A DNA stretch of 37,821 nucleotides from an uncultured Clostridia bacterium (lineage in GTDB: Bacteria > Bacillota > Clostridia > Oscillospirales > CAG-272): the NCBI GenBank assembly GCA_904501985.1, contig CAJGCT010000011.1, positions 1 through 37,821 of the forward strand, written 5' to 3'. Of this stretch, positions 31,459 through 37,821 are shown in pieces. Under the pieces are notes generated by a model, which saw only the letters and a list, made by a program, of their open reading frames with translations, was not told the DNA's origin and did no database searches. Within the stretch, counting starts at the first letter, position 1. Each line of letters starts with the position of its first letter. Made by a program: the position numbers and the translations under genes.

Positions 31459-32409
31459 TTATGACGCAGAGGGCGGAGTGAATCTCACAATGCATACCTC
31501 CGGACGGTTGAAAATGCGCATCATGCGTTTTTTCGACAGTCCGCGGGACACAATGTGTGTGTGACTCTCGTATCTGTAGCATCCGCCGGCATGACGTGGG
31601 AAAATTCCCTGGTTCGGAGCATATACGCCGTTTATAAGCGGCGGCAGTCTCCACTGACCTCCGTGTGCGTGACCGGAAAACACCGCATCAAATCCCAGCG
31701 TTCTGTAAACCTCAAACTCCTCGGGTCTGTGGGACAAAAGAAGCGTCAGCCGCGTGTCGGCGTGTATATCCGCGTATTCGCGCTTTAAGCGAGCACGCCA
31801 TTTTTGGGTTAGAGCACCACTCTTGTGGGTATCCTCGTAAATTCGCTGTGACAGCGTTTTCTTCCCAAATTCCTGCTCGGCGCGGTCAAAATACGGATCG
31901 TCAGCACCGCATATGAGAAGATTTTCGCCGTTCACGGTGACAGACTCAAACATATCGGGGTCCTCTTTGTTTTTTCGGTGAAGCACTCGCACTCCCAGCG
32001 ATTCTATTTCATCGCAGAGCATATCCGTGGCAGGAATGTTGCTCTCGTGATTTCCAAGCACCATAAAGCAGGGCGCGATCTTGACCGCGGCATCAAAAAA
32101 CTGTCTTGCGGCATTTTTGGGGGTGAGCACGGGACCCTCGCGCGGGTCGCATTTATCATCCTCCACCATATCGCCTGTTATAAAGATCATATCGGGTTTT
32201 GCCGCTGTCAGTGCATCGCAAATCTCAATCTGACCTTTGCCAAAACGGCTTTCGTGGAGATCGCTAATGTGCGCCACTGTGATGGGGTTGCTTATTTTAT
32301 TTGTTGTGACGGTGTATTCCTGCACTTTAAGCTTATTTGATAAAGCCACCTGTAAAGCCGAAACGGCGGTGACAATCAAAGCACCGCCGATTAGGTATTC
32401 ATATTTCAC
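31459..32409 (-). CDS. Membrane-anchored metallophosphoesterase (YkuE/YaeI-like)
   Basis: A 316-residue calcineurin-type phosphoesterase. The N-terminal hydrophobic helix (about 4-24) anchors it, and the catalytic domain faces outward if the anchor is a signal anchor. Metal-binding motifs appear in order: ISDLHES (DxH), ITGDMVEDD (GD), LGNHESN (GNHE), LLSHRPEE (H) and FSGHAHGGQWRLP (GHxH). YkuE-like proteins have been linked to lipid and cell-envelope phosphates; the substrate here is unknown. It starts at GTG 32409 within the last codons of the anti-sigma gene (four-base overlap, AGGAGG upstream), so it is translationally coupled to the sigma/anti-sigma system. Confidence 0.93.
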   Translation of the reverse strand: MKYEYLIGGALIVTAVSALQVALSNKLKVQEYTVTTNKISNPITVAHISDLHESRFGKGQIEICDALTAAKPDMIFITGDMVEDDKCDPREGPVLTPKNAARQFFDAAVKIAPCFMVLGNHESNIPATDMLCDEIESLGVRVLHRKNKEDPDMFESVTVNGENLLICGADDPYFDRAEQEFGKKTLSQRIYEDTHKSGALTQKWRARLKREYADIHADTRLTLLLSHRPEEFEVYRTLGFDAVFSGHAHGGQWRLPPLINGVYAPNQGIFPRHAGGCYRYESHTHIVSRGLSKKRMMRIFNRPEVCIVRFTPPSAS

Positions 32410-33401
32410 TGTGCGTCCTCCTCGGAGTCTACTGCCAAGAACAGATCAAGCTCGGTGAATGTGTTCTCGGGTGCTGCCGCTCGGTAGTATGCCCCGATAC
32501 GCTCAAAATTATCAAGAATCTCACCGAAAAGTTTCTCCGCATTCTCGGTAAAGGTGAGATGCCGAAATTCAGTGTCGCCAAAGAGAATGGTTTCCTCACC
32601 GCTGAAATTATCGGGAGTGGAAATTTCCGACTCACTGCATACGATTATTGCACGCTCACCCTGACGGAATTTTTCAAAAAGGCTGTCAATGGGGGACGGT
32701 GCGGCTGACGTTGCCATTGTATATTTCACAGGGGCTTCGGTGGCGTTTTCCACATGATTAAAGGATGCGTAATCGCAGACATCGGTGATAATCAGACCGA
32801 ATCCGGGAGATGCCGCTTTAAGTGCCGAAGTTACCGTATAGTATTCTACAGCCGAAGCCTCGGTTTGCGGCGCATTTGCTCCGTTTTCGATTTCCGGCTC
32901 GGTGGAAGCCTTATCCGCAAGCATCATCGCACCGTCACGCACGGCGTCTTCTTGGGCATATTCCATTTTGGCAGGCGCACCTGTAAGTCCCATGATTTCC
33001 GCATTAGCGGCTTTATCGAATGCCGCATTGTCCGCATCATTCATAGCACCGCCAAGAAGAAAGACTCTGCCGACAACCAGTAGCATAACAGCCGCCGCAG
33101 CCGCGCTGAGCACGCCTGTAGGGAGCAGTCTTTTTATCATGCGTTGCCGCTTTGTTTCCTGCGGTACAGCGTTTATTTTGTCCATTACGCCGAGCTTCAG
33201 CGACACGGGCGGTGTCTCACCGCACTCGCTTATCATTTTAAGGATATCCTGTCGCTCGGAAAGCTCTTTTCTGCAAGCCTCGCAGTCACGAAGGTGAGCC
33301 TCCAGACGCAAAGCATCCGCCGCCTTAAGCTCTCCATCGATATAATCAAACATCATATCGCGCGCAGTCTCGCAGGTAAGCGGTTTTAGGTTGATCTTCA
33401 T
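32406..33401 (-). CDS. Zinc-finger anti-sigma factor with large outer domain
   Basis: A 331-residue membrane anti-sigma factor. The cytoplasmic N terminus holds a ZAS/zf-HC2 motif: Cys9, then AHLRDCEACRKEL (HxxxCxxC, about residues 35-45), which clamps the sigma factor. One TM helix is about 92-115 (LSAAAAAVMLLVVGRVFLL). About 215 extracytoplasmic residues follow, acidic and Ala-rich at first, then a folded-looking domain with SLFEKFRQGERAIIVCSE and FRHLTFTENAEKLFGEIL. I do not recognise this outer domain; it should sense or anchor the signal. The start is ATG 33401 behind AAAGGA. It lies downstream of the sigma gene. Confidence 0.9.
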   Translation of the reverse strand: MKINLKPLTCETARDMMFDYIDGELKAADALRLEAHLRDCEACRKELSERQDILKMISECGETPPVSLKLGVMDKINAVPQETKRQRMIKRLLPTGVLSAAAAAVMLLVVGRVFLLGGAMNDADNAAFDKAANAEIMGLTGAPAKMEYAQEDAVRDGAMMLADKASTEPEIENGANAPQTEASAVEYYTVTSALKAASPGFGLIITDVCDYASFNHVENATEAPVKYTMATSAAPSPIDSLFEKFRQGERAIIVCSESEISTPDNFSGEETILFGDTEFRHLTFTENAEKLFGEILDNFERIGAYYRAAAPENTFTELDLFLAVDSEEDAQ

Positions 33402-33468
33402 TTGAAACTTTTCCTTTCGCGTTCCCGATGCAAAATAGTTGGCACCGGGTGTGCTGTTGTACTTTTTA

Positions 33469-33493
33469 GACGGAGCTTTAATAAAAAAGTTCC
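33469..33493 (-). promoter_or_regulatory. ECF-type promoter between sigma and anti-sigma genes
   Basis: On the minus strand GGAAC (33493-33489) is followed by exactly 16 bases and then CGTC (33472-33469). GGAAC/GAAAC with N16-17 and CGTC/CGTA is the classic ECF-sigma consensus. It would drive the anti-sigma and phosphoesterase genes, with a leader of about 60 bases. Confidence 0.68.
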
Positions 33494-33534
33494 ATGATTT
33501 TTAAAAAAATCTTAAGATTTAAAATGGAAATAAC

Positions 33535-33562
33535 TGCGCGGATGTTTTTTCGCAGCCGCGCA
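33535..33562 (-). terminator. Hairpin after the sigma gene
   Basis: TGCGCGG (33535-33541) and CCGCGCA (33556-33562) form a 7-bp stem ten bases beyond the sigma stop. The tail GTTATTTCC is weak, so it may attenuate rather than fully stop transcription into the anti-sigma gene. Confidence 0.5.
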
Positions 33563-33571
33563 TTATTTTGT

Positions 33572-34174
33572 TCACACGCCGCCGTGCACCTTTTCAATGA
33601 TAGCACGCAAATTACTTCTGGCACGGTTAAGCCTTGATTTTACAGTGCCGATCTCAACAGATAGCATTTCGGATATTTCGTCGTATGTATATCCCTCAAT
33701 ATCCCGAAGCAGTATAACCTCACGCTGTTCGGGAGAGAGGGAGTCGATCGCATCCCGCACCATTCGTATATCTTCGTTTTTCTCAAATGAGCGCTCCGGT
33801 GACGACATTACCGATTCGTCTGGAAGCTCAATTTCCGCTTCGTCGCCGTCCTTGTCGGTAAACACAGGCATTCGCTCGGATGCGGTATGCTGTGAGCGTC
33901 TGAGAAAATCAAGACAGGCGTTCTGGCAGATCTTGTATACCCATGTTGAGAATCGACAGTCGCCGCGGTATCTTCCAATGTAACGCCAGATTTTTATGAA
34001 CACTTCCTGTGAAAGATCAAGTGCATCCTCGGGGCTATTTACTTTGCTCCTGACAGTATTATATATAAGCTTTTCGTACATGGAAACTATTTTGCCGAAA
34101 GCTTCCTCGTTTCCGCGTGACGCCAAGGCGATAAGCGCCTCTTCCTCGGGTGTATTGAATTTTGTGGCTCCCAT
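33572..34174 (-). CDS. ECF-type RNA polymerase sigma factor
   Basis: A 200-residue extracytoplasmic-function sigma factor. Region 2 runs from about 22 to 90 with AVKSKV-like YNTVRSKVNSPEDALDLSQE, then FIKIWRYIGRYRGDCRFSTW and VYKICQNACLDFLRR (region 2.3-2.4, promoter melting and -10 contacts). An acidic linker of about 35 residues follows. Region 4 is SLSPEQREVILLRDIEGYTY through EISEMLSVEIGTVKSRLNRARSNL (HTH for the -35). The start is ATG 34174 behind GGTGAG. It is 29 bases after the dus stop, so it may be read from the dus promoter, with anti-sigma downstream across a 170-base gap holding the ECF-type promoter. Confidence 0.96.
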   Translation of the reverse strand: MGATKFNTPEEEALIALASRGNEEAFGKIVSMYEKLIYNTVRSKVNSPEDALDLSQEVFIKIWRYIGRYRGDCRFSTWVYKICQNACLDFLRRSQHTASERMPVFTDKDGDEAEIELPDESVMSSPERSFEKNEDIRMVRDAIDSLSPEQREVILLRDIEGYTYDEISEMLSVEIGTVKSRLNRARSNLRAIIEKVHGGV

Positions 34175-34203
34175 CGTCTCACCGCCTTTTTGTCTTGTTT
34201 TTT

Positions 34204-35181
34204 CTATATTATTCCAAGCAGTATAGCTCGCATTTCCTCACGGGTGGTTGCCGTGTTAAGTGCACCTCTTGCACCGGCCCCACCTCTGATTCCTTTAAGA
34301 TACCAGGAAAGCTGTCCTCTTGATTGGAGCACTCCCAGCTTTTCGCCCTTTTCCAAAACTGCTGTGTCAAGCTGACGCAGTGCTGTTTCGATACGCTCTC
34401 TGTTTGTGGGGGGAGTGTATTCTTCGCCGTACAGTGCCGCGCGTATCTCCGAGAATATCCACGGATTTCCCATTGCGCCACGCCCCACCATCACAGCATC
34501 ACAGCCTGTCCGCTCAAGCATACGCACAGCATCGGTGCCGGAGAAAATCTCGCCGTTGCCGATAACGGGTACTGACAGCGCGTTTTTTATTTTGGCTATT
34601 TCATCAAAATTTATGGGAGCAGAGAAGCGACCCTCGCGAGTCCTGCCGTGAACGGTCACGGCATCAGCCCCAGCATCCTCCATTCTTTTTGCAAATTCAA
34701 CCCCACAGATGCCGGCCTCGTCCCAGCCAATACGCATTTTTACGGTGACGGGGATATCGCACGCCGCGCTTGACACCGATTTCTTAACTTCACGGACGAT
34801 AGATTCCGCAAGCAGGGGATTTTTTAAGAGTGCCGAGCCTTCGCCGTTGTTTGCAACCTTTGGTGCAGGGCATCCCATGTTTATGTCGATTGAAAGGGGA
34901 CGTTTTGCGCTTCGGCAGTGCTTGTAGCTTGCCGTGGCGATCTTTTCGGCGGCTTCCGCCATTATTTCAGGCTCTGAGCCGAATATCTGTACCGCCGCAG
35001 GCTCATCCGGAAAGAGCTCGCCAAGTGCCGCGGTTTTTTTATCCTCAAAATGTATGGCTTTTGCCGACAGCATCTCGGTGTAAACAAGCTCTGCGCCAAA
35101 ATCCTTACATATATCGCGAAAGGCGTGGTCGGTTACGCCTGCCATGGGCGCAAGGCACACCTTATAAGACAGTTTTTGCAT
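34204..35181 (-). CDS. dus: tRNA-dihydrouridine synthase
   Basis: An FMN enzyme reducing specific uridines in tRNA D loops. It has 325 residues. The FMN barrel begins CLAPMAGVTDHAFR, and SIDINMGCPAPKV carries the catalytic Cys. VTVKMRIGWDE, VTVHGRTREGRFSAP, VIGNGEIFSG and VMVGRGAMGNPWIF complete the set, and a C-terminal helical domain follows from about 250. The overall pattern fits the DusB subgroup. I place the start at ATG 35181 behind GGAG rather than six codons upstream. It leads the minus-strand run dus-sigma. Confidence 0.95.
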   Translation of the reverse strand: MQKLSYKVCLAPMAGVTDHAFRDICKDFGAELVYTEMLSAKAIHFEDKKTAALGELFPDEPAAVQIFGSEPEIMAEAAEKIATASYKHCRSAKRPLSIDINMGCPAPKVANNGEGSALLKNPLLAESIVREVKKSVSSAACDIPVTVKMRIGWDEAGICGVEFAKRMEDAGADAVTVHGRTREGRFSAPINFDEIAKIKNALSVPVIGNGEIFSGTDAVRMLERTGCDAVMVGRGAMGNPWIFSEIRAALYGEEYTPPTNRERIETALRQLDTAVLEKGEKLGVLQSRGQLSWYLKGIRGGAGARGALNTATTREEMRAILLGII

Positions 35182-35299
35182 ATTATCTCCAAAAAGCATT
35201 ATTATTCTTTATTTTATCGCATTTTTGTTAACGTGAAATGAACAAATCAATATCTGAATGTCAATATTGAGGTTATTTTTATGAACACTTATGCATAAA

Positions 35300-35343
35300 C
35301 ATAGTGTGTTACCAAGTTTAAGCTTGAAAGGATGCACACTATG
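35300..35343 (+). promoter_or_regulatory. Inverted repeat covering the GH18 start codon
   Basis: CATAGTGTG (35300-35308) is perfectly complementary to CACACTATG (35335-35343), whose last three bases are the start codon ATG 35341. The GAAAGG ribosome binding site lies in the loop between the arms. In RNA this would pair the start codon, a possible translational control or an operator. The leader is AT-rich and no other gene lies in 35200-35340. Confidence 0.5.
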
Positions 35344-36588
35344 TATATTTATACCGTTTCATCCGGCGACACTCTGGCTTCCATATCGAATCGTACAGGG
35401 GTGCTGCCAAGCGTCATACAAAATGCCAACGCGCTGACACCGCCGTTCTCGCTGACCCCCGGAGAGGCGCTTCTTATACTTGATGATGCCGAGATCTATA
35501 GCGTGCGCGAGGGGGACAGCGTATACAGCATAGCCGCCGAAAACGGAATTTCCGAGCGGCGTCTGTGGCAGTTAAACCCCTCACTTGGCGGCGGCACGGA
35601 GGTTTATCCGGGTCAAACGCTTATAGTCTCACTGCCCGAATCCGAAATGCCCCTTGTGACTACCGGATACGCCTATACATTCATAAACGAAGCACTTCTT
35701 CGCACAACACTTCCGTATCTTGACTATCTCGCCGTTTTCAGCTACGGATTTCGTCCTGACGGAAGTCTTGTACCTGCTGATGACGAGAAAATGATCGCTC
35801 TTGCAAGGGAGTACGGCACGTCACCGATGTTGGTGTTGACCTCTATCGGAGATGACGGCACATTTTCCTCCGAGGTGGTGTCGCAGATGCTAAGTAGTCC
35901 CGAGGTGCGCCGCACACTTATTGAAAACTTGACTGAAACTGCCGCAAATAAGGGATATTCGGCGGTAAACTCAGACCTTGAATATATTCCGGGAGAGAAC
36001 AGGGATGACTACAGCGAGTTTATAAGGGAGCTTGCCGCCTCTCTTGACAGAGAGGGCATCGAGCTTACTGTATCGCTTCCGCCAAAGACTTCTGACACGC
36101 AGCGGGGGCTTCTCTATGAGGGGATAGACTACGCCGCTCTTGGGGAAGCCGCAGACCGCGTACTGCTTATGACCTATGAGTGGGGATATACCTACTCCGA
36201 GCCGCGGGCTGTTGCTCCTATAGGTAATGTGCGCGCGGTGGTGGATTACGCCCTCAGCGTTATACCACGCGAAAAGATAGATATGGGGATTCCAAACTAC
36301 GGCTACGATTGGCAGCTTCCCTTTGTGGAGGGAACAGCGGCAAGATCCCTTGGTAATCTTGCCGCAAGAGAGCTTGCCGTGGAGCGCGGTGTTCCGATAA
36401 TGTATGACAGTGAGGCACAGACACCGTATTTCAATTATACAGCCGAGGACGGCACGGGACACGAGGTGTGGTTTGAGGATCCGCGCTCGATCGAAGCCAA
36501 GCTTTCGCTGGCGAGAGAAAAAGGTCTTTCGGGCATTGGTATTTGGCAGATAATGCGGTGGTTCCCGGGACTGTGGCTTCAGGTGTAG
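35341..36588 (+). CDS. LysM-LysM-GH18 glycoside hydrolase (SleL/YaaH-like)
   Basis: A 415-residue cell-wall hydrolase with two N-terminal LysM modules (about 1-46, IYTVSSGDTLASISNRTGV; and 50-95, YSVREGDSVYSIAAENGI) and a GH18 barrel (about 100-415). The catalytic motif at about 206-212 is AVNSDLEYI, with the essential Glu in the DxE position. LLMTYEWGYTYSEPRAVAPI and GIGIWQIMRWFPGLW are other GH18 blocks. SleL/YaaH family members cut spore-cortex peptidoglycan, which suggests, but does not prove, a spore-former. No signal peptide is seen, as is usual for this group. ATG 35341 is chosen over 35332, which overlaps the AAAGG site. Confidence 0.93.
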   Translation: MYIYTVSSGDTLASISNRTGVLPSVIQNANALTPPFSLTPGEALLILDDAEIYSVREGDSVYSIAAENGISERRLWQLNPSLGGGTEVYPGQTLIVSLPESEMPLVTTGYAYTFINEALLRTTLPYLDYLAVFSYGFRPDGSLVPADDEKMIALAREYGTSPMLVLTSIGDDGTFSSEVVSQMLSSPEVRRTLIENLTETAANKGYSAVNSDLEYIPGENRDDYSEFIRELAASLDREGIELTVSLPPKTSDTQRGLLYEGIDYAALGEAADRVLLMTYEWGYTYSEPRAVAPIGNVRAVVDYALSVIPREKIDMGIPNYGYDWQLPFVEGTAARSLGNLAARELAVERGVPIMYDSEAQTPYFNYTAEDGTGHEVWFEDPRSIEAKLSLAREKGLSGIGIWQIMRWFPGLWLQV

Positions 36589-36628
36589 CGCGACACCGAA
36601 AGTATTGCTTGGAAAGTAAAAATATATC

Positions 36629-36657
36629 TTGACAAAACGGCTCTTTGGGTGTATAAT
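36629..36657 (+). promoter_or_regulatory. Promoter of the split transketolase
   Basis: TTGACA (36629-36634), 17 bp, TATAAT (36652-36657), with GGGTG before the -10. About 55 bases ahead of the first transketolase gene. Confidence 0.92.
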
Positions 36658-36719
36658 AATTGCAGTATGTCCATGGTTTAGGATATTGCGAAATAATACA
36701 TTCCAAGGAGGAACAAAAA

Positions 36720-37559
36720 ATGGTTGAATCCCGCAAAACCGAGCTTTCGCGTATTGCTTATGAGATTCGCCGCGGCGCACTGACCGCTGTATATTCGGCG
36801 GCAAGCGGACATCCGGGCGGATCGCTTTCAATCGCGGATATTCTCGCTTACCTCTATTTTGAGGAAATGAACATTGATCCCAAGAATCCCGGAAAGGCTG
36901 ACCGTGACCGCTTCGTGCTCTCAAAGGGTCATGCATCCCCCGGTATCTATTCTGCACTTGCAAACCGCGGATTTTTCCCGGTTGATGACCTTAAGACATT
37001 CCGTCAGCACGACAGCGTGCTTCAGGGTCATCCCGATATGAAGCATATTCCCGGTATTGATATGACCACCGGTTCTCTCGGCCTCGGTATTTCCGCTGCC
37101 TGCGGTATGGCTCTCGGCGCAAAGCTGAACGGCATCAACAACCGCGTATGGGCTATCGTTGGCGACGGCGAGAGCGAAGAGGGTCAGGTTTGGGAGGCAG
37201 CTATGTTTGCCGCTCACTATAAGCTTGACAATCTGGCTATTTTCCTTGACTTCAACGGTCTCCAGATCGACGGTGCAGTTACCGACGTTATGAATCCCAC
37301 CCCCCTTGATAAGAAGTTCGAGGCATTCGGCTGGAACGTTATCACCATCGATGCACACGACTTCGACGCTATCGAAGCAGCTTGCAAGGCTGCCAAGGAA
37401 TGCAGTGGTAAGCCTACCGCCATTATTGCCAAGTCCGTTAAGGGCAAGGGCGTTTCCTACATGGAAAACAACGTATCGTGGCATGGAGCTGCTCCGAAGC
37501 AGGAACAGTATGAGCAGGGCATGGCTGAGCTTGATGCTGTCATCGCTTCGCTGAAGTAA
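36720..37559 (+). CDS. Transketolase N-terminal (TPP-binding) subunit
   Basis: Transfers two-carbon ketol units in the pentose phosphate pathway. This is the thiamine-pyrophosphate half of a transketolase split into two genes, 279 residues. ASGHPGGSLSIADILAYLYF at about 24-43, VLSKGHASPGIYSALA, TGSLGLGISAACGMA, and the TPP motif WAIVGDGESEEGQVWEA through FLDFNGLQIDG (GDG-x-N) are all intact. The frame is open upstream but AAGGAGG at 36705 picks ATG 36720. The C-terminal half follows after 19 bases. Split transketolases are common in Firmicutes and archaea. Confidence 0.97.
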   Translation: MVESRKTELSRIAYEIRRGALTAVYSAASGHPGGSLSIADILAYLYFEEMNIDPKNPGKADRDRFVLSKGHASPGIYSALANRGFFPVDDLKTFRQHDSVLQGHPDMKHIPGIDMTTGSLGLGISAACGMALGAKLNGINNRVWAIVGDGESEEGQVWEAAMFAAHYKLDNLAIFLDFNGLQIDGAVTDVMNPTPLDKKFEAFGWNVITIDAHDFDAIEAACKAAKECSGKPTAIIAKSVKGKGVSYMENNVSWHGAAPKQEQYEQGMAELDAVIASLK

Positions 37560-37578
37560 TAGGGGAGGAATAATCAAA

Positions 37579-37821
37579 ATGGCAGATAAAATAGCTACTC
37601 GTGAAGCGTATGGCGCGGCTCTTGCCGAGTTCGGCGCAAAATACGAAAATCTCGTTGTTCTTGATGCTGACCTTGCGGCGGCAACCAAGACAGGTATGTT
37701 CAAGAAAGCGTTCCCCGACAGATTCTTTGACTGCGGTATCGCAGAGGGAAATATGATGGTTGTTGCGGCTGGCCTTTCCACCACCGGCTACATACCCTTT
37801 GCTTCCACCTTCGCAATGTTT
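37579..37821 (+). CDS. Transketolase C-terminal subunit, cut by window edge
   Basis: The pyrimidine-binding partner of the preceding gene. The visible 81 residues are MADKIATREAYGAALAEFGA and onward, with LVVLDADLAAATKTGMFKKAFPDRFFDCGIAEGNM, the family's conserved D-(A/L)-D and GIAE(G/Q)NM Glu that activates TPP. It starts at ATG 37579 behind GGGGAGGAA. The rest of the gene, about 230 residues, is outside the window. Confidence 0.96.
   Translation, partial: MADKIATREAYGAALAEFGAKYENLVVLDADLAAATKTGMFKKAFPDRFFDCGIAEGNMMVVAAGLSTTGYIPFASTFAMF

Noticed and set aside
1..37821. CRISPR array, transposase, integrase or prophage
   Set aside because: No regularly spaced repeats and no recombinase, phage or defence protein found; only short dispersed repeats are seen.

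Overview
The window reads as a chromosomal segment of an anaerobic Firmicute, most likely a Clostridia/Oscillospirales-type gut or anaerobic bacterium (inference). The grounds are Firmicute-type families (GlpP, DegV, PepV-type dipeptidase, the lepA-hemW pair, a LysM-GH18 hydrolase of the spore-cortex type), oxygen-sensitive ferredoxin-linked enzymes (IorAB), and AGGAGG-type ribosome binding sites. There are at least eleven sigma-A-like promoters (TTGACA/TATAAT type), and every one has a 17-bp spacer. Gene density is high and most genes are housekeeping or central metabolism. I see no phage, transposase, CRISPR array or defence system.

Layout. 1-2450: an almost complete malic enzyme, then a more AT-rich stretch with glpP, a decayed HAD phosphatase gene and an ElaA-like acetyltransferase. 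2527-5690: a sensor histidine kinase, a cytidylate-kinase-like protein and a DegV protein. 5727-6160: tRNA-Pro(CGG) with its own promoter and terminator, then a hairpin-rich non-coding segment. 6161-9407: methylglyoxal synthase, a YhcH/YjgK-type protein, YchF, and an OmpR-type response regulator that has no kinase beside it. 9456-11369: a DeoR regulator divergent from an S1-domain protein. 11388-18359 (minus strand): M29 aminopeptidase, M20 dipeptidase, HemW, LepA and an EnvC-like M23 protein. 18360-19800: a gene-poor scar with an inverted pair of short repeats, a truncated sugar-acid kinase fragment and a KDPG-type aldolase.

19866-25390: a clear five-gene operon, paaK-iorA-iorB-paaK-ACT, with one promoter and one terminator. 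It should interconvert aryl-pyruvates, aryl-acetyl-CoAs and aryl-acetates with ferredoxin as electron carrier, and is the most distinctive metabolic system here. 25599-30214: a membrane-anchored PDZ protein without a protease domain, an NhaC-family antiporter behind a strong inverted-repeat operator, and the SPFH pair HflK-HflC.

30217-31434 (minus): purE-purN. 31459-35181 (minus): dus, an ECF sigma factor, a zinc-finger anti-sigma factor and a metallophosphoesterase. A good ECF-type promoter lies between sigma and anti-sigma, suggesting autoregulation. 35341-37821: the LysM-GH18 hydrolase, whose start codon lies in an inverted repeat, and a split transketolase whose C-terminal subunit runs off the window.

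No obviously new multi-gene system is visible. The best leads are the aryl-CoA/Ior operon, the ECF cassette with its internal promoter, the decayed sugar-acid locus ending at a dispersed repeat, and several unexplained operator-like palindromes.
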